Of a stretch of DNA of 46,262 bases, positions 22,301 to 33,235 are shown in pieces. How positions within the stretch are numbered: position 1 is the stretch's first letter; each line of letters starts with the position of its first letter. A program made the position numbers and the translations under genes. The stretch lies in the NCBI GenBank assembly GCA_001414345.1, contig LLCB01000397.1, positions 1 through 46,262 on the forward strand, given 5' to 3'. Below the pieces are notes generated by a model. That model searched no databases. It had not been told where the DNA came from and was given only the letters and a program-made list of their open reading frames with translations. The DNA comes from Hymenoscyphus infarciens. Taxonomy: Eukaryota > Ascomycota > Leotiomycetes > Helotiales > Helotiaceae.

Positions 22301-24780
22301 CTTTATCTATTAGCCTCTAGCTAAAGCTAAGTATTTAAGATATCTCCTCTCTTAATCTAGCTTCTATTATTAGGAGTTAAATAGTATAGTCTAAGCCTAG
22401 TAGATCTAGAGATCTCTACTAAGTTACTATATTTCTAGTTAAAAAAGCTAGATTAATTATAGAGTTATAAGAGCCTTCTCTTCTCTAGATAACCTTATTA
22501 TAAGATATCTCTCTTTCTAGTACTTATTATATAGTAAGCTTAAGAGTAAAGTCTACGTTCTAGTTATATCTCTTATATATATCTTAGATAAGATAATATA
22601 TATTAAGATTATCTACTATAAGTACCTTTTATAGTCTTACTTATTATAGTATATCTTTAATTAGGATTTATCTAGTTTAGAAGTTATATATTAAATAGAT
22701 TACTATCTTATCTATCTCTTCTTCTATTATTATACTTACCTAGTTCTTATTAGTAGTATATATCTAGCTTACTTTTAAGTATCTCTTTTATATAAAGAGT
22801 ACTACTATCTTATCTAACTATATTATATTATATCTTAAGTTTAATAAGTAGCTAGAAGAGTCTTTTATACTATTTTATACTAGCTCTTAGATTACTAAGA
22901 TATTATATTCTTCTTTATAGTTTAGAGCTATATTAAGTACCTCTAGTGTTTTCTTTATAGTCTAGTATAGTATTATAATACTTATAATTATTCTATTAAG
23001 GTTTAGTATATTTTTAGCTTATTACTATTAGCTAGTTCTCTTACTATACTAAGAGAGCTTCTTAGCTATTTAAAGAACTAAGTAAGATTATCTTTATTTA
23101 GTAGCTCTATCTTACTTACGTTTATTAGCCTTCTAGATATAGGTTCTTATCTTAGCCTCTTTCTTAAGCTCTATATGTCTTCTTTATAGCTAAAAGTAAA
23201 TAAGTATAGTATTATTACTACTCTTTCTCTTAAGTTTATTCTTTATAAGCTTATAAATAAGGTAGACTTATCTAGATACCTCTCTCTTACTTATTTATAA
23301 TATTATTTACTTATTAGATACTCTATTATAAATACTAGATATCCTTTTTTATAGTTCTTATACTTTACTAGGTACTCTTTTAGGTTTTTCTTACTTAGGT
23401 ATTCTTTCTTACTCTTTTTATATTCTATATATATATACTAGGTATACTACTTTTCTTATTTATAGAATTAAGCTAGATAACTTTATTATTAATATTTAAA
23501 ATACTTTATAGCTACTACTTTTATTATAAATCTCTTATATAAGAAGTATTATATCTCTTATAATATATCTCTTAAGTAGAGTCTTCTTACCTCCTTTACT
23601 ATTACTACTTCTAAGATATAGTTCTAGAGAGCTAGCTCTTCTTATTCTTAGTACTTTTTATATCTTCTCTCTTAATATATAATCTTTAATACTTTTATAT
23701 TAGAAGCTTAGGACATATTTTATACTATATCTATTATACTCTTTTTAAGTATATTTATTAGAACTCTCTTTATAAGTACTATAAATATCCTAGCTACTAT
23801 AACTACTTCTTATCTAAATACCTTCTTTATCTAGCTATTATCTTATATATATACTACTTACTTCTTCTTCTTAAACTATATAATAAGATTATAATTTATA
23901 AGTTTCTTTACTATAATTACTTCTACTTTATATCTACTTATATTTATAGCTTCTATTATCTCTTTTAGTAAAATCTTATTCTTCTTCTTATCTATTCTTA
24001 TAGCTTATATTATAATTTCTCTTATATACTTACTTAATACTATATTTTCTCTTTATAGTATAGTTCTAGCTTCTTCTTATAGCTTTCTAGCTCTTACTCT
24101 CTCTATTTATATTAGACTATACTTTTTTATATCTTCTATCTTCTTAACTATAATAATAAGCTCTTCTTATAGAATTCTATATATAATTATTTTATTCTCT
24201 CTCGTTCTTATTCTCTTATACTCAAGTATCTTCTTTACTACTTTAATAATTACTTTAATATCTCTTTCCTTTATTACTAAGTTAAGTATTATTTAAATAA
24301 AGCTCTTCTTTATATAATCTAATACTCCTCTCTAGCCTCTCTTACTTTACTCTTTCTTATTTATTAGTCTACTATTATAAGTTATTAGCGCTTTAGAGAG
24401 AGGGATAAAGGCTTTTTATAAGCTTTCTATCTCCTTACTACTACTACTACGATTACTTAATATAATTATAGAGTGTTTTAATCTCTTTCTAGACTATTTA
24501 ATAGTTATCTAAATGTATTTTAAAGCTTTTAAAGTTAACTTATTAATTCTAAAAGTTTTTAATAGAACTATATAAGCTACTATAGTTAAGCTTATATAAG
24601 TTCTATATTTTAAGCTTATTATATAATAGTTAAAGTTAGATTTAGTTTCTATTAAAGAGATTCTAGATTATTTACTTTTAGTATATCTATATCTAGCTAC
24701 TAATTTCTTATATACTCTCTAAATTATAACTAGTAATAGTAAATCTCTTATAGTTTTAATTTTTTTATATAAAGTCTATA
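19400..24780 (-). mobile_element. Tad-like LINE (non-LTR retrotransposon), RIP-killed
   Basis: The minus strand read through stops gives, from high to low coordinates: a probable ORF1 region (about 24,700-23,000, not resolved); an endonuclease-like stretch near 22,400-22,560; and an RT with the box VSFINNINLL at about 20,982-21,011, where Tad-like LINEs have FVDD. A C-terminal tail near 19,950-20,110 resembles the SKIGLxxFL segment that follows LINE RNase H. There are no LTRs. The low-coordinate (3') end stops near the mariner element at 19,345. Boundaries are approximate. Catalytic Asp residues are lost, so it is inactive. Confidence 0.72.
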
Positions 24781-24818
24781 AATTCTCTACTACTATACTA
24801 TACTTATTCAACGAGATT

Positions 24819-25007
24819 TATTATTATATTATATATTTACTCTTATATTAACTTAATAGATAGAGTTAGCTTACTCTTAGAGTATTTATACTTTCTTCTC
24901 TATATAGTAGATAGTTTCTCTTTTATAGTAATAAATATCTACTTCTCTACTCTATAATATTAAAAACTTATAATAATACTTCTCTTAACTTTATACTTAT
25001 AATAAGA
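24819..25007 (+). repeat. Solo LTR of the Copia-2 family
   Basis: Diverged copy of the 11,725-11,917 LTR in the same orientation, with no pol reading on either side. GATTT occurs at 24,815-24,819 and again at 25,006-25,010, a possible 5-bp target duplication if the ends are shifted by 1-2 bases. This is the expected product of LTR-LTR recombination. It lies just beyond the presumed 5' end of the LINE. Confidence 0.68.
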
Positions 25008-25419
25008 TTTATTTTATTTAAGATATCTTTAATCTTTACTAGTACTAAGAAACCTACTATCTTCTTATTAGCTAATAAATTAAATTTTTTCTAAGAATAA
25101 GACACGTTAGATAAAACTACTAGATAAGATAGAGTAGAAGTTTATCTACTAATTAATATATAATATAAGACTATCTTTAAATTTATTTATAAAGACTTAA
25201 AAGAATTCCTCTATTTAGATTAAAGTTTTATAAATTTTATTTCTTTTATAAGAACTCTATTAACTAAATTCTCTCGTTCTTTTAAGAAATCTCTAAGCTA
25301 ATTATAGTTTTAATATTTAGTTACTAGTAAAACTATTTTCTTAAGTTACTATATAGCTTTCTAGTACTAATATCTTATAAAATAACTTTCTCTTTAAGCT
25401 TTTTCTTATTTTCTACTTT

Positions 25420-26035
25420 TAATTCTCTCTTAGCTATATTTTCAGTTATAGACTTAAAATTACCTAGAATCTAAAGAATTAGTATAATCAAAGCTAAGAA
25501 GTAAGTATAGAGTATTATTAACTTAAACTAACTAAATCTATTAGATAGTAAGCTAGGAACTATATAGCTAAATATAGAGAGAACGTTAAAGATTCTAATA
25601 ATAGAAATTAAGTGTTTGAATATTATTCTAAGTATTTAAGTAGCTAAAAAAATAAAGTTAAATAAAAGAAATAGCTTAAATCTAAGAATTAATATTATAA
25701 AGTAGAATAATAAATACTATATTCTTTAATAGAGAAGTATAAGTCTAGAAACTAAAAGGTATAGAAATATATTCTCAGTTAAAATAGATTATAAAAGTAA
25801 TAACTATAGCTCTAAATAATATAATAAAAGCTACTACTATTATCTTCTAGCTAACTCTAATTTAAAGAAGAAGTCGATTAACTATAACGAGAAACATAGT
25901 GCTCTTAATTAAACTTCTACTTATTATAATCTTATAAGCGAACCTCTTTCTTACTTAGATACGTAGCTAAGAGTGCCTAAGTCTTTCCTAATTTCCCACT
26001 ACTCGTAGTCGAAAGAGGGTATATGAGAGAGTATG
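25420..26035 (+). other. Partly RIP-mutated border stretch, possible gene relic
   Basis: Between the RIP block and gene space, CA and TG dinucleotides reappear gradually. The plus-strand frame at about 25,550-26,030 reads as a continuous polar sequence interrupted almost only by TAA/TAG, as expected if CAA/CAG codons were hit. I cannot assign a family. It may be a gene or repeat caught at the edge of the RIP domain. Confidence 0.3.
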
Positions 26036-26956
26036 GAAAGTCCTAGCTCTTGAGACTAGCTAGCAAAATACAAGAAATTCTCAAAATAGCCTTAACTACA
26101 TATGAGCCGACGAGAGCAATAAAACAATCATCCGTCGATTCCACACCTATTCGTTCCTATCTTAAATCCCAACTTCTCGTTCCTTCTGCAGTACCTCCCA
26201 GTCTCACCTACACTTAGGAAACATCCAGCACCCTTCCCCGACAACTATACCTCATATGTCATTTTTCAAAGTAGCCTAAAAAGAAGAAATAAAACACAAA
26301 ACTTCTCCTTGACAAAAAAAGAAACAAAGATCCTAATATTCAGTCCCCCGCTATACTTGAACTAGATATAATCCCTTAAACCCCATCGACATAAGATACC
26401 GCCAACACCCTCGTCTAGCGAGGCACCTATGTAGCTCAACCTACGAACAAAACATGGACAGAGAGAGATTTAAGAAGACGAAGAAATGGACACTAAAGAA
26501 GCGTCACTTGCCCTTCCATCCAATACCCCCGCGCCCCGCGCCCCTTCCCGTCTCATCTCTCATCTCAACCCCTCTCACTCACTCACCACATATTCAAATC
26601 GCCAACCCCCAAAAGAATCCTAGACCAAAAATAAATCAAACACACTACTCAATACAACTTGAAGATCTATCTATCTCCTATCCTAGCTATACTATATCAC
26701 AAATGCCACATGTCGCAAAAAGAGCAACGCCAACTCAATGCAAAAGATAACCAGAAAGCTGTTTTTCTCAAAACACTTCCCCCCCTCCTATACCAAAAAG
26801 AGATACAAATGCACTGTTCGCATTTCCCTCCTCGCCTCCTACCAAACACATCGTAGTGTCCCATAATCCAAAAAACTCCCCAATAATGTTTCCCATATTC
26901 CAATATACAAGAAAAAGACATTTTCCCCTCCCTCCCTCTCCTCTCTCCCACACCCC
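26036..26956. other. Gene-free stretch, 3' flank of the GH47 gene
   Basis: Normal-GC but low-complexity sequence, C-rich and A-rich on the plus strand (for example CCCCCGCGCCCCGCGCCCC near 26,527). The frame at 26,454-26,750 is compositionally biased and has no recognisable domain, so I do not call it. The part next to 26,956 is probably the GH47 3' UTR. Confidence 0.6.
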
Positions 26957-29900
26957 TTAAGCCGCAGGTTTCGGCCTCCTAAAAGGATGCGCCTCAGTAT
27001 TCAGCACATAATCGTCCAGACTAACAGTATCAGGCGTCGAGTATAGTAAATAAAAGTATTTAAGCGTTTCTGACAGCCAAAAACTCTCCATCTCATCCGT
27101 CTGATACGGCGGGACAGCCGTAACATCCAGCACAGCAGAGTTTCCGTATTCAGTGCTGGTGGCATTGATAACAGACGTGAACATCTTCCAGCCCTTGTCT
27201 TGCCATGACGTGTCGCCCGTGATGCGGTACATGTACCAGACTGATTCGATGGCTTCTGGTCTGTTTCATCGTATCATGTTAGTTCAAATTTCAAGGATAA
27301 TGAGAGAATGGGGATGAAAACATACCTCAAAATATATTGCCTCGACCGAATCCCCAAGTATCCAGGCGGAAGAGCCTCTTGTCGGATCCTCGAAGCAACA
27401 TATTCCTCATGAGTTGGTGGCAACGAGGGGTCATATTCCGGCGTCGCCTCCGGTTTCGGCGCAAGAAGGGGCTTTTCAGCCTGTCGTCCAGAACTGGCTA
27501 CACTCTGTAACTCCGCCTCCGTCTGCTTCGCCTTCTTCTCATACTCTATATCCTCCGTAGTAGTTTTAGGGAAGGAGCTTGGTTTCCCCTTATGAAGGCT
27601 AGTCTCCAAAGCATCGCTAAATGCCTGCCCAGACTGTCGTTTCTGTAAAAATGCTTCTGCATCCTCATGTAATGAAGCCGTTGAATTCGTTCGACGCAAA
27701 GTGGTATGCACAGGATCCCTAGCTTTCAGAGCTTCAGCTTCCTGCTCAGCCATGATTTTAGCCACGAGCTGGTCATCGAATGCCTTCGCTCTCTCGAGTT
27801 CCACCCTCGCCCTTTCCTCCTCTTCCTCCCTTATCGCTTTATTCTTTTTGTATGCAAGCACATCTAGGTCTCTCTCCATCCCCTGTGGATCCAGTTTAAG
27901 ATGATATTCCGTCTGATTCCAGGTACATCGTTCGAGGTCATCGCAAGGCGTCAATATTCCTCCCTCGGGCATGATTCCCGAGGCTGTAGCTTCGTATGCC
28001 CATACACAACCATCCGTAAGTCGTTTCGCCATCTCCAGATCGCCTTCTCGCTCAAAAATCTTGGCTCCCATCCCGACCATACCGCCGATGAAGCAGGTAA
28101 GATGCTCAACCTCGTGTTTTAACATGGGCATACCCAATTGGAGGCTACCATATACAAGGAGAGAACCGGTGAAAAGGATGTCCCGATCACCGGGCACCAT
28201 TGGTCGGTAGAGCATGTGCTTTTTGATGGCACCCATGGTTTGGTTGTACATCTTGCTATATACACTTTCAAGACCGCCTAGCAGTAGATGTTGCTGGGAG
28301 CTATTAGCGGGATTCACGAGTTGCGGGATCGGAATGCATACTTTTGGGAAATACTCATAGGTTGAGTCTTGACCACCACCCATCGAATATTTATCTTGGC
28401 CAGTTGATACCAAACCCTGTGGTTTACATATCTCATCAGGCTCGATTCGTGTGGGATCACTTGACATTCCAGATAAAGGTTCCATTGGTGGTGGTGGCGG
28501 TGTTCGTTTTACAGGTGTCACATCGGTTTCTCTTTTTGACTTTTTTATGTCTTGCTTTGGGTGTGTTTCCTCCCAGCCCTTGATTTTGGATTTGCTTGGT
28601 TGACCAGGAACAATTTGAGTTACCAGCTTTCCAGACTCAGATGCAGCATCTTCAGAAGGTGCTGCAGTTTGCTTCGGCTTCTCGTGCTCAATACCTTCTT
28701 TTGGGAGGGCGGTAGGGTTAAAAGGAACAATCGCAGGGGAAAGGGCAGGTTCTTGCTTGACAGTTCGATCGCAACCTGAAGCATCGACTACTTCCGGAAA
28801 TACACCATTCAAAGTAGTACCACGATCTTGCCATTCTGAAAGTGCAATAGTCACTCGTGCGACAGCATCGTAATAACGAGTATCGTGGGTCAATTGAGCA
28901 AGCCTCGTGAATTCCATGCAGAGAGAACCTAATTCAGCCAAATTGGAGTGTGGACTGGCGCGATGGGGTTGCGAAGCAAAATCCGGAGCCCATTTGTAGT
29001 ACAGAATTGGCATCCGGTTTGGAGTATCAAAGGCTCCCATGAGGACTTCTGCCAATTCCACGGCTTTGACTAGCAAACTCTTGTATTTCTCTCCGCTCAC
29101 ATCGAATGCCGCGATCAAACCCCCGAGGTAGCGGATGGTTGTTTCGAATATTGGAATATCCATTCGTGGCGACGTGGTGAAATCTATCAGATCCACTGCC
29201 TTGACAGCCTCTTCAAATTCATCTTCCAGGCCCATAATCCATAAAGTGTCCAGTGTATCCACGAGAGTTGCTGCCCACCCGCAGAATGGGTCCCGGAAGT
29301 TCCCTGACACGGGGGATAATTCATCGTGTAACCAAGCATGCTTCTTATATCCTTTCCATGCCTTTTGGAATTCCTGCTTCACCAATGTCTGCCTCTTCTC
29401 GCGAGATATCTTCGCATCCGTAGTTTCGTCATCGAATTCGTGCTGGATGCTCGGGATCTTGGCAGGTTTGCCGGTTGGAAGGTGTATCAAAGATTCAGTA
29501 GGAACAGGGTAACGCTCGGATTGCCTCTGCCAATGTACCGTGGAGGATGCAACTTCTATAGGTAGCAACTCTTCATCCAGTACACCCGGAGGAGTTACAG
29601 GAAGAACGCCCACCGGCTTATTATTGGCATTCGTGTTCGGCCCATCTCTATCTGGAAGGACCACATGAGGTACAACCGCAGCTGGAGAAGCATCACTCGG
29701 CAGCGCTTTGGGTTTCTCTGTAGCGGCGGGATTCGACTCGAATTTGGTGCCAGAAAGTAGCACAGGTGGAGGGGTCTGTATGGGTTTCGATCCCCCCAAC
29801 GACTCCTTTGCAATCTGCGACCTCGGAGTCCATTGTGCTTGCAGGTTCGGTGCTTTCGGTGGCAGTGGTGTAAATGGTATAGACTTTTCCCTCACAGGCT

Positions 29901-30030
29901 CCTTATGCGGCGCAAACTGCTGAATTTCGGCACGAGCCCAATCGCTCTTCCTCGAGATTCGAACAACCAGGAAAACAAAAACGGCAGCAAAGAAAAGAAA
30001 GACGCGGTAGCGCCTCAGACGCAGTGCCAT
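26957..30030 (-). CDS. GH47 alpha-1,2-mannosidase, type II membrane protein
   Basis: Two exons, 27,326-30,030 and 26,957-27,260, with a 65-bp intron (GTATGT donor, ACTAAC branch, ACAG acceptor), encode 1,002 residues. Start is ATG at 30,030; the frame runs further upstream, but this ATG opens a textbook type II anchor (about residues 10-25). Residues 30-200 are a Pro-rich stem. The GH47 catalytic (alpha/alpha)7 barrel begins near 210: FETTIR (E296), [10 protein letters not shown] (617-626), IMPEG (686-690), LRPEAIES with catalytic-type E904 spanning the splice junction, and NTEAHPF with calcium-binding-type T990. It trims alpha-1,2-mannose from N-glycans in the ER/Golgi or in ER-associated degradation. 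Two large inserts break the domain: 422-545 (Pro/Lys-rich) and 717-870 (charged, coiled-coil-like [17 protein letters not shown]). The protein is nearly twice the usual 500-600 residues. Golgi enzyme versus EDEM-like protein cannot be settled here. Confidence 0.93.
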
Positions 30031-31092
30031 GTTGTGCTGTTTGATCGGGATCCCTTTCCCCTTGGTAGGGAAGCTGGGGGAGGGAAGGTGTGGTGTTCGT
30101 ATTTCGTATTTCGTATTTCGTACCGGCCGAGGCGCGGATGAGACAATGAGGGGAGAAAGGGAGGGAGCGATCAAATGGCACAGCAGAGAGAGAGATAGGA
30201 TAGAGAGAGAGATCAAATTTCCAACATCGAAAGCTGAATTTCGCAAATGGCCACCGGTCGCCGGGACAGAAAAGAAAAAGGCAAAAGTTTGAATTAGGAA
30301 AGAATGAAGGAAGGAGTGAAGGTGCACGAACCTAGTTTAGAAGGTTCCTTCTTTGCCAAGCTCAAGCACAAACTTTCCGCAGTTTCGCAGTTTCTTCTAT
30401 TCAGCACTAGCATGGAAATCACAAGCGAGCCCGTCAATCTGTTACACTTGTTTAGGCGACCTAGTACATTGTGGGGTGCTTAAGCTAGTGTCTATTGTAC
30501 ATCTCCCGTCACTAAATCCCAAGCGGGGCTTTGCCACGTGCTGGGTATTGACTTTACCCTTCTATTGGGTTACAATAATCCTTTGACTATGCAAAAATAA
30601 ATGGCTAACTGCCAAATTCCCTTCCAGAAGATCAAACTGTTTGTTGGTTTATTAACAGATCATCAAATCATTAATACGAAGAAGTGCTCCCTGAGGTCGT
30701 CTGATCCTCATGCATATACAACTAAGCTACTTTGAGAAAACATTCCCTAATGGGTATATCATTGATCCTAAACAAGCAGTTAGAGATACCAAGCCAGGAA
30801 AATTTCTGTGAGTGCATCGGTCAAATAGATTAGCAACTATTGCAACCCACGCAGTAACCGTTGATCACAGAAATGCGGGGAGCATATATTACTCACACTA
30901 CCGACAACCCAAAACAATATAGATACACATGGCAAGTGTTTCATCCTCTGATACGATCATAATCTTTTCTTTCCCTGGCCTATGCTAGCTATGCAACAGA
31001 CCACTCAAGTAAATTTCCATACAAGACGAAGTGTTGTACAAATTATGCTCAGTACCAAGAGAGAAATGCTCCATCATCAAAAATTACAGAAT
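30031..31092. other. Intergenic: GH47 promoter/5' UTR and CCT6 3' flank
   Basis: Both neighbours are on the minus strand. Next to the GH47 start is a purine-rich leader (GAGAGAGA runs at 30,185-30,215) and a CGTATTTCGTATTTCGTA triplication near 30,097-30,120. A minus-strand CCAAT (ATTGG near 30,565) lies further out. The rest, toward 31,092, is AT-leaning non-coding sequence and the CCT6 3' UTR. No further gene is supported. Confidence 0.55.
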
Positions 31093-32983
31093 CTAATCAT
31101 CCATTCCAGGTCCCGGTCCGCCTTGACGGCCCATCTGTCTTGCCTTCAACATTTCATCGCAGAGAAGGAGATTCGATGCAATGCCCGAACTGGACGCAAT
31201 GGCATTTCGAAGAACACGGAAGGAGTCGTAGACGCCCTCGAGAACTGGGTCCATGGGTTGGCCGGTCTTGAGGTCAAGACCCACGACATTTCCTTCTGCT
31301 TGCTCATCTTGAAGACTTGCGACTGTAGAGAAGTTAGTAAGAATATTATTAGAGGGTTTTGAAATACTTACGAGCATCCTGGATATCGTGACCGGCGTTA
31401 GCAGCCAAGGTTTTTGGGATAACAAGGAGAGCATCAGCAAATGCCTGAACTCCCCACTTCGCCTTACCCTTGACTGTTCTGCGGAATGCCTCGCTATTTA
31501 GGTGTGCTGCACAGGCAACCTGGAAAGCTCCAGCTCCAGGAACGACACTCTTATCGACAATCATGTTGTAAACACTTCGGAGACCGTCTCGGACAGCATC
31601 GGAGATTTGTGTGATGGTGTGTGAGTTTGGGCCCTTGATGAGAATGGTGACGGATTTGGGCTCTTTGACATCCTCGATGAAAGTATACTTTTCCTCGCCT
31701 AATTGGTTCTCGTAGACCAGACCGGCCCATCCAAGAATCTCGGGTGACAAGTCATCAACACTGTTTTGTGCAGTACCCCCGCAAATCAACTGCAATCTTT
31801 CCATATTACGTCGCTTTGCTCTTCTCAGGGCAAAGATTCCGTTCTTGACCAATACATCCAATGACAGAGGGTCGATACCTTTCTGGTTGATGATAACAAA
31901 GCCCTTCTTTGGATCCCCACCGCAAACTTCGTTCTTCAACTCCACAATCTTTCGTAATTTTGCGTCGACGAATTTTCTCTCACTCTCGACGAGCTTGTCT
32001 CTCTGCTCTGCGCTCGAGTAGTAGAACCCAGAGTTGATTTCTGATTTCTCATACTCTAAGCTGACGTTCAGACTGAGAATAAAGGCATTCTCGACTCTCT
32101 TTGGCATATCTGGATGTCTTGCGCCGTGATCCAAAGCAAGTCCTCGGATGAGTTGGGTCTCGGAAGCCGTTCGGTGTTGCATCTTCATGATTTCAATCAT
32201 ATGTAAATCGGGCTTCGCAGGAGCTTGGTAAATGGAGAGGACGGCATCGACGATATCGGGGGTGAGCTTTTCGGCGAGGGAGTGATTGAGTTTCGTAGAA
32301 AGGGATGTTCGTGCCACACATAAAAGCAATTCTCGGTCCACCTCCTTCTCGAGCTTGAAAGAATCTAGGAACTGGAATCAGACATATTAGTCAAGCCTCT
32401 TTTGTATTTAGGTATCCCGTACCTTTAGAGACTCGGTCTTTGCGATTTCATAACCATCAGTGATTATTCTTGGATGTAGTCCCTCTGATATATATCGATT
32501 CGCCTGCTTCAAGAGCTCGCCCACAAGCAAGACAACAGATGTGGTCCCATCACCGCAGATATCATCTTGAGCAGTCGCAGCTCTCGCAATCATGACAGCC
32601 GTAGGGTTTTGGATTTGCATTTCTCGTAAAAGGACATTTCCATCTTTCGTAAGTTTTATCTGCAGAAGACCAAGTTAGAAGTTGTTTGAAGAGGAAGTTC
32701 GAAATCATGGTGGGTTGCATACAGCGCCTGCTCCGTCAACCAACCTATTACCACAAGTTAGCTATAGTCACAGAAAGTAGAGGTGGTGGTACAAACATCT
32801 TGATAGTCCCCAAAGGACCCAGGTTTGATTTCAAGACATCCTGCAGGCCTTCTCCGGCGCTGATGTTGACGCTCAGAGCTTCTCCCCTCCGCTAGGCAAG
32901 GTCAGTAAATAAATCTTTCTCCCCACGGCATTTCGACGTACCCTCGACTCGGCTTTTGGGTTGAGAAGCTGCGCGGCAGACAT
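31093..32983 (-). CDS. cct6: T-complex protein 1 subunit zeta (chaperonin CCT6)
   Basis: Six exons on the minus strand: 32,942-32,983; 32,797-32,891; 32,723-32,744; 32,423-32,659; 31,372-32,371; 31,093-31,322. Introns are 50, 52, 63, 51 and 49 bp. The joined frame is continuous and gives 541 residues, the standard CCT subunit length. It starts [20 protein letters not shown], closely matching the CCT6 N-terminus. [16 protein letters not shown] (37-52) and GDGTTSVV (89-96) are the group II chaperonin nucleotide-binding motifs, with VVPGAGAFQ near 408-416. The product is one of eight subunits of the cytosolic TRiC/CCT ring that folds actin, tubulin and WD-repeat proteins. The 22-bp third exon (seven codons plus one base, inside the ATP-binding loop) is unusually small. 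It shares a 252-bp promoter with the divergent prenylcysteine oxidase gene. Confidence 0.97.
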
Positions 32984-33235
32984 ATTGACAAGAATGGGTT
33001 TCTTGAAGGGGCAATTTCGAGAATTTGTGGTAGTAGAGGGGATTCACAAAAATGCTCAATCTGCTCGACACTTTTTTCCAGACGCGAATGGAAGCGCGAG
33101 GCAGCGGGATCAAATACGGTGGCCGAGATGTGCCCCATGCGCAAGGCTGCCTTGACTCTCTCACACCACCACATCTCCTCGTCAGCCTGATAATCTCATC
33201 AATAAACCATCATCCGTAAGGAATCTCAAGCCAAG
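32984..33235. promoter_or_regulatory. Divergent promoter of cct6 and the prenylcysteine oxidase gene
   Basis: Only 252 bp separate the two start codons (32,983 on minus, 33,236 on plus), so both 5' UTRs and core promoters overlap here. The centre is GC-rich (CGCGAATGGAAGCGCGAGGC) with no convincing TATA box, typical of housekeeping bidirectional promoters. Confidence 0.6.

Larger units (their letters stand above)
14875..25960. other. AT-rich, RIP-saturated transposon block 2
   Basis: The dinucleotide signature is that of block 1. The left edge near 14,875 is sharp. The right edge is gradual: from about 25,420 CA and TG reappear one by one and normal sequence resumes by about 26,040. Recognisable contents are a degenerate repeat array, a Tc1/mariner element, a LINE and a solo LTR. 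The stretch 14,900-17,040 is AT-rich with (TA)n runs (for example at 15,475-15,495) and no recognisable element. Confidence 0.92.

Noticed and set aside
26454..26750. 98-aa ORF in the GH47 3' flank
   Set aside because: Low-complexity Pro/Ile/Thr composition, overlapping ORFs on both strands, no domain; lies in likely UTR sequence.
28344..29923. Plus-strand ORFs of 72-125 aa inside the GH47 gene
   Set aside because: Antisense shadows of a confirmed coding exon.
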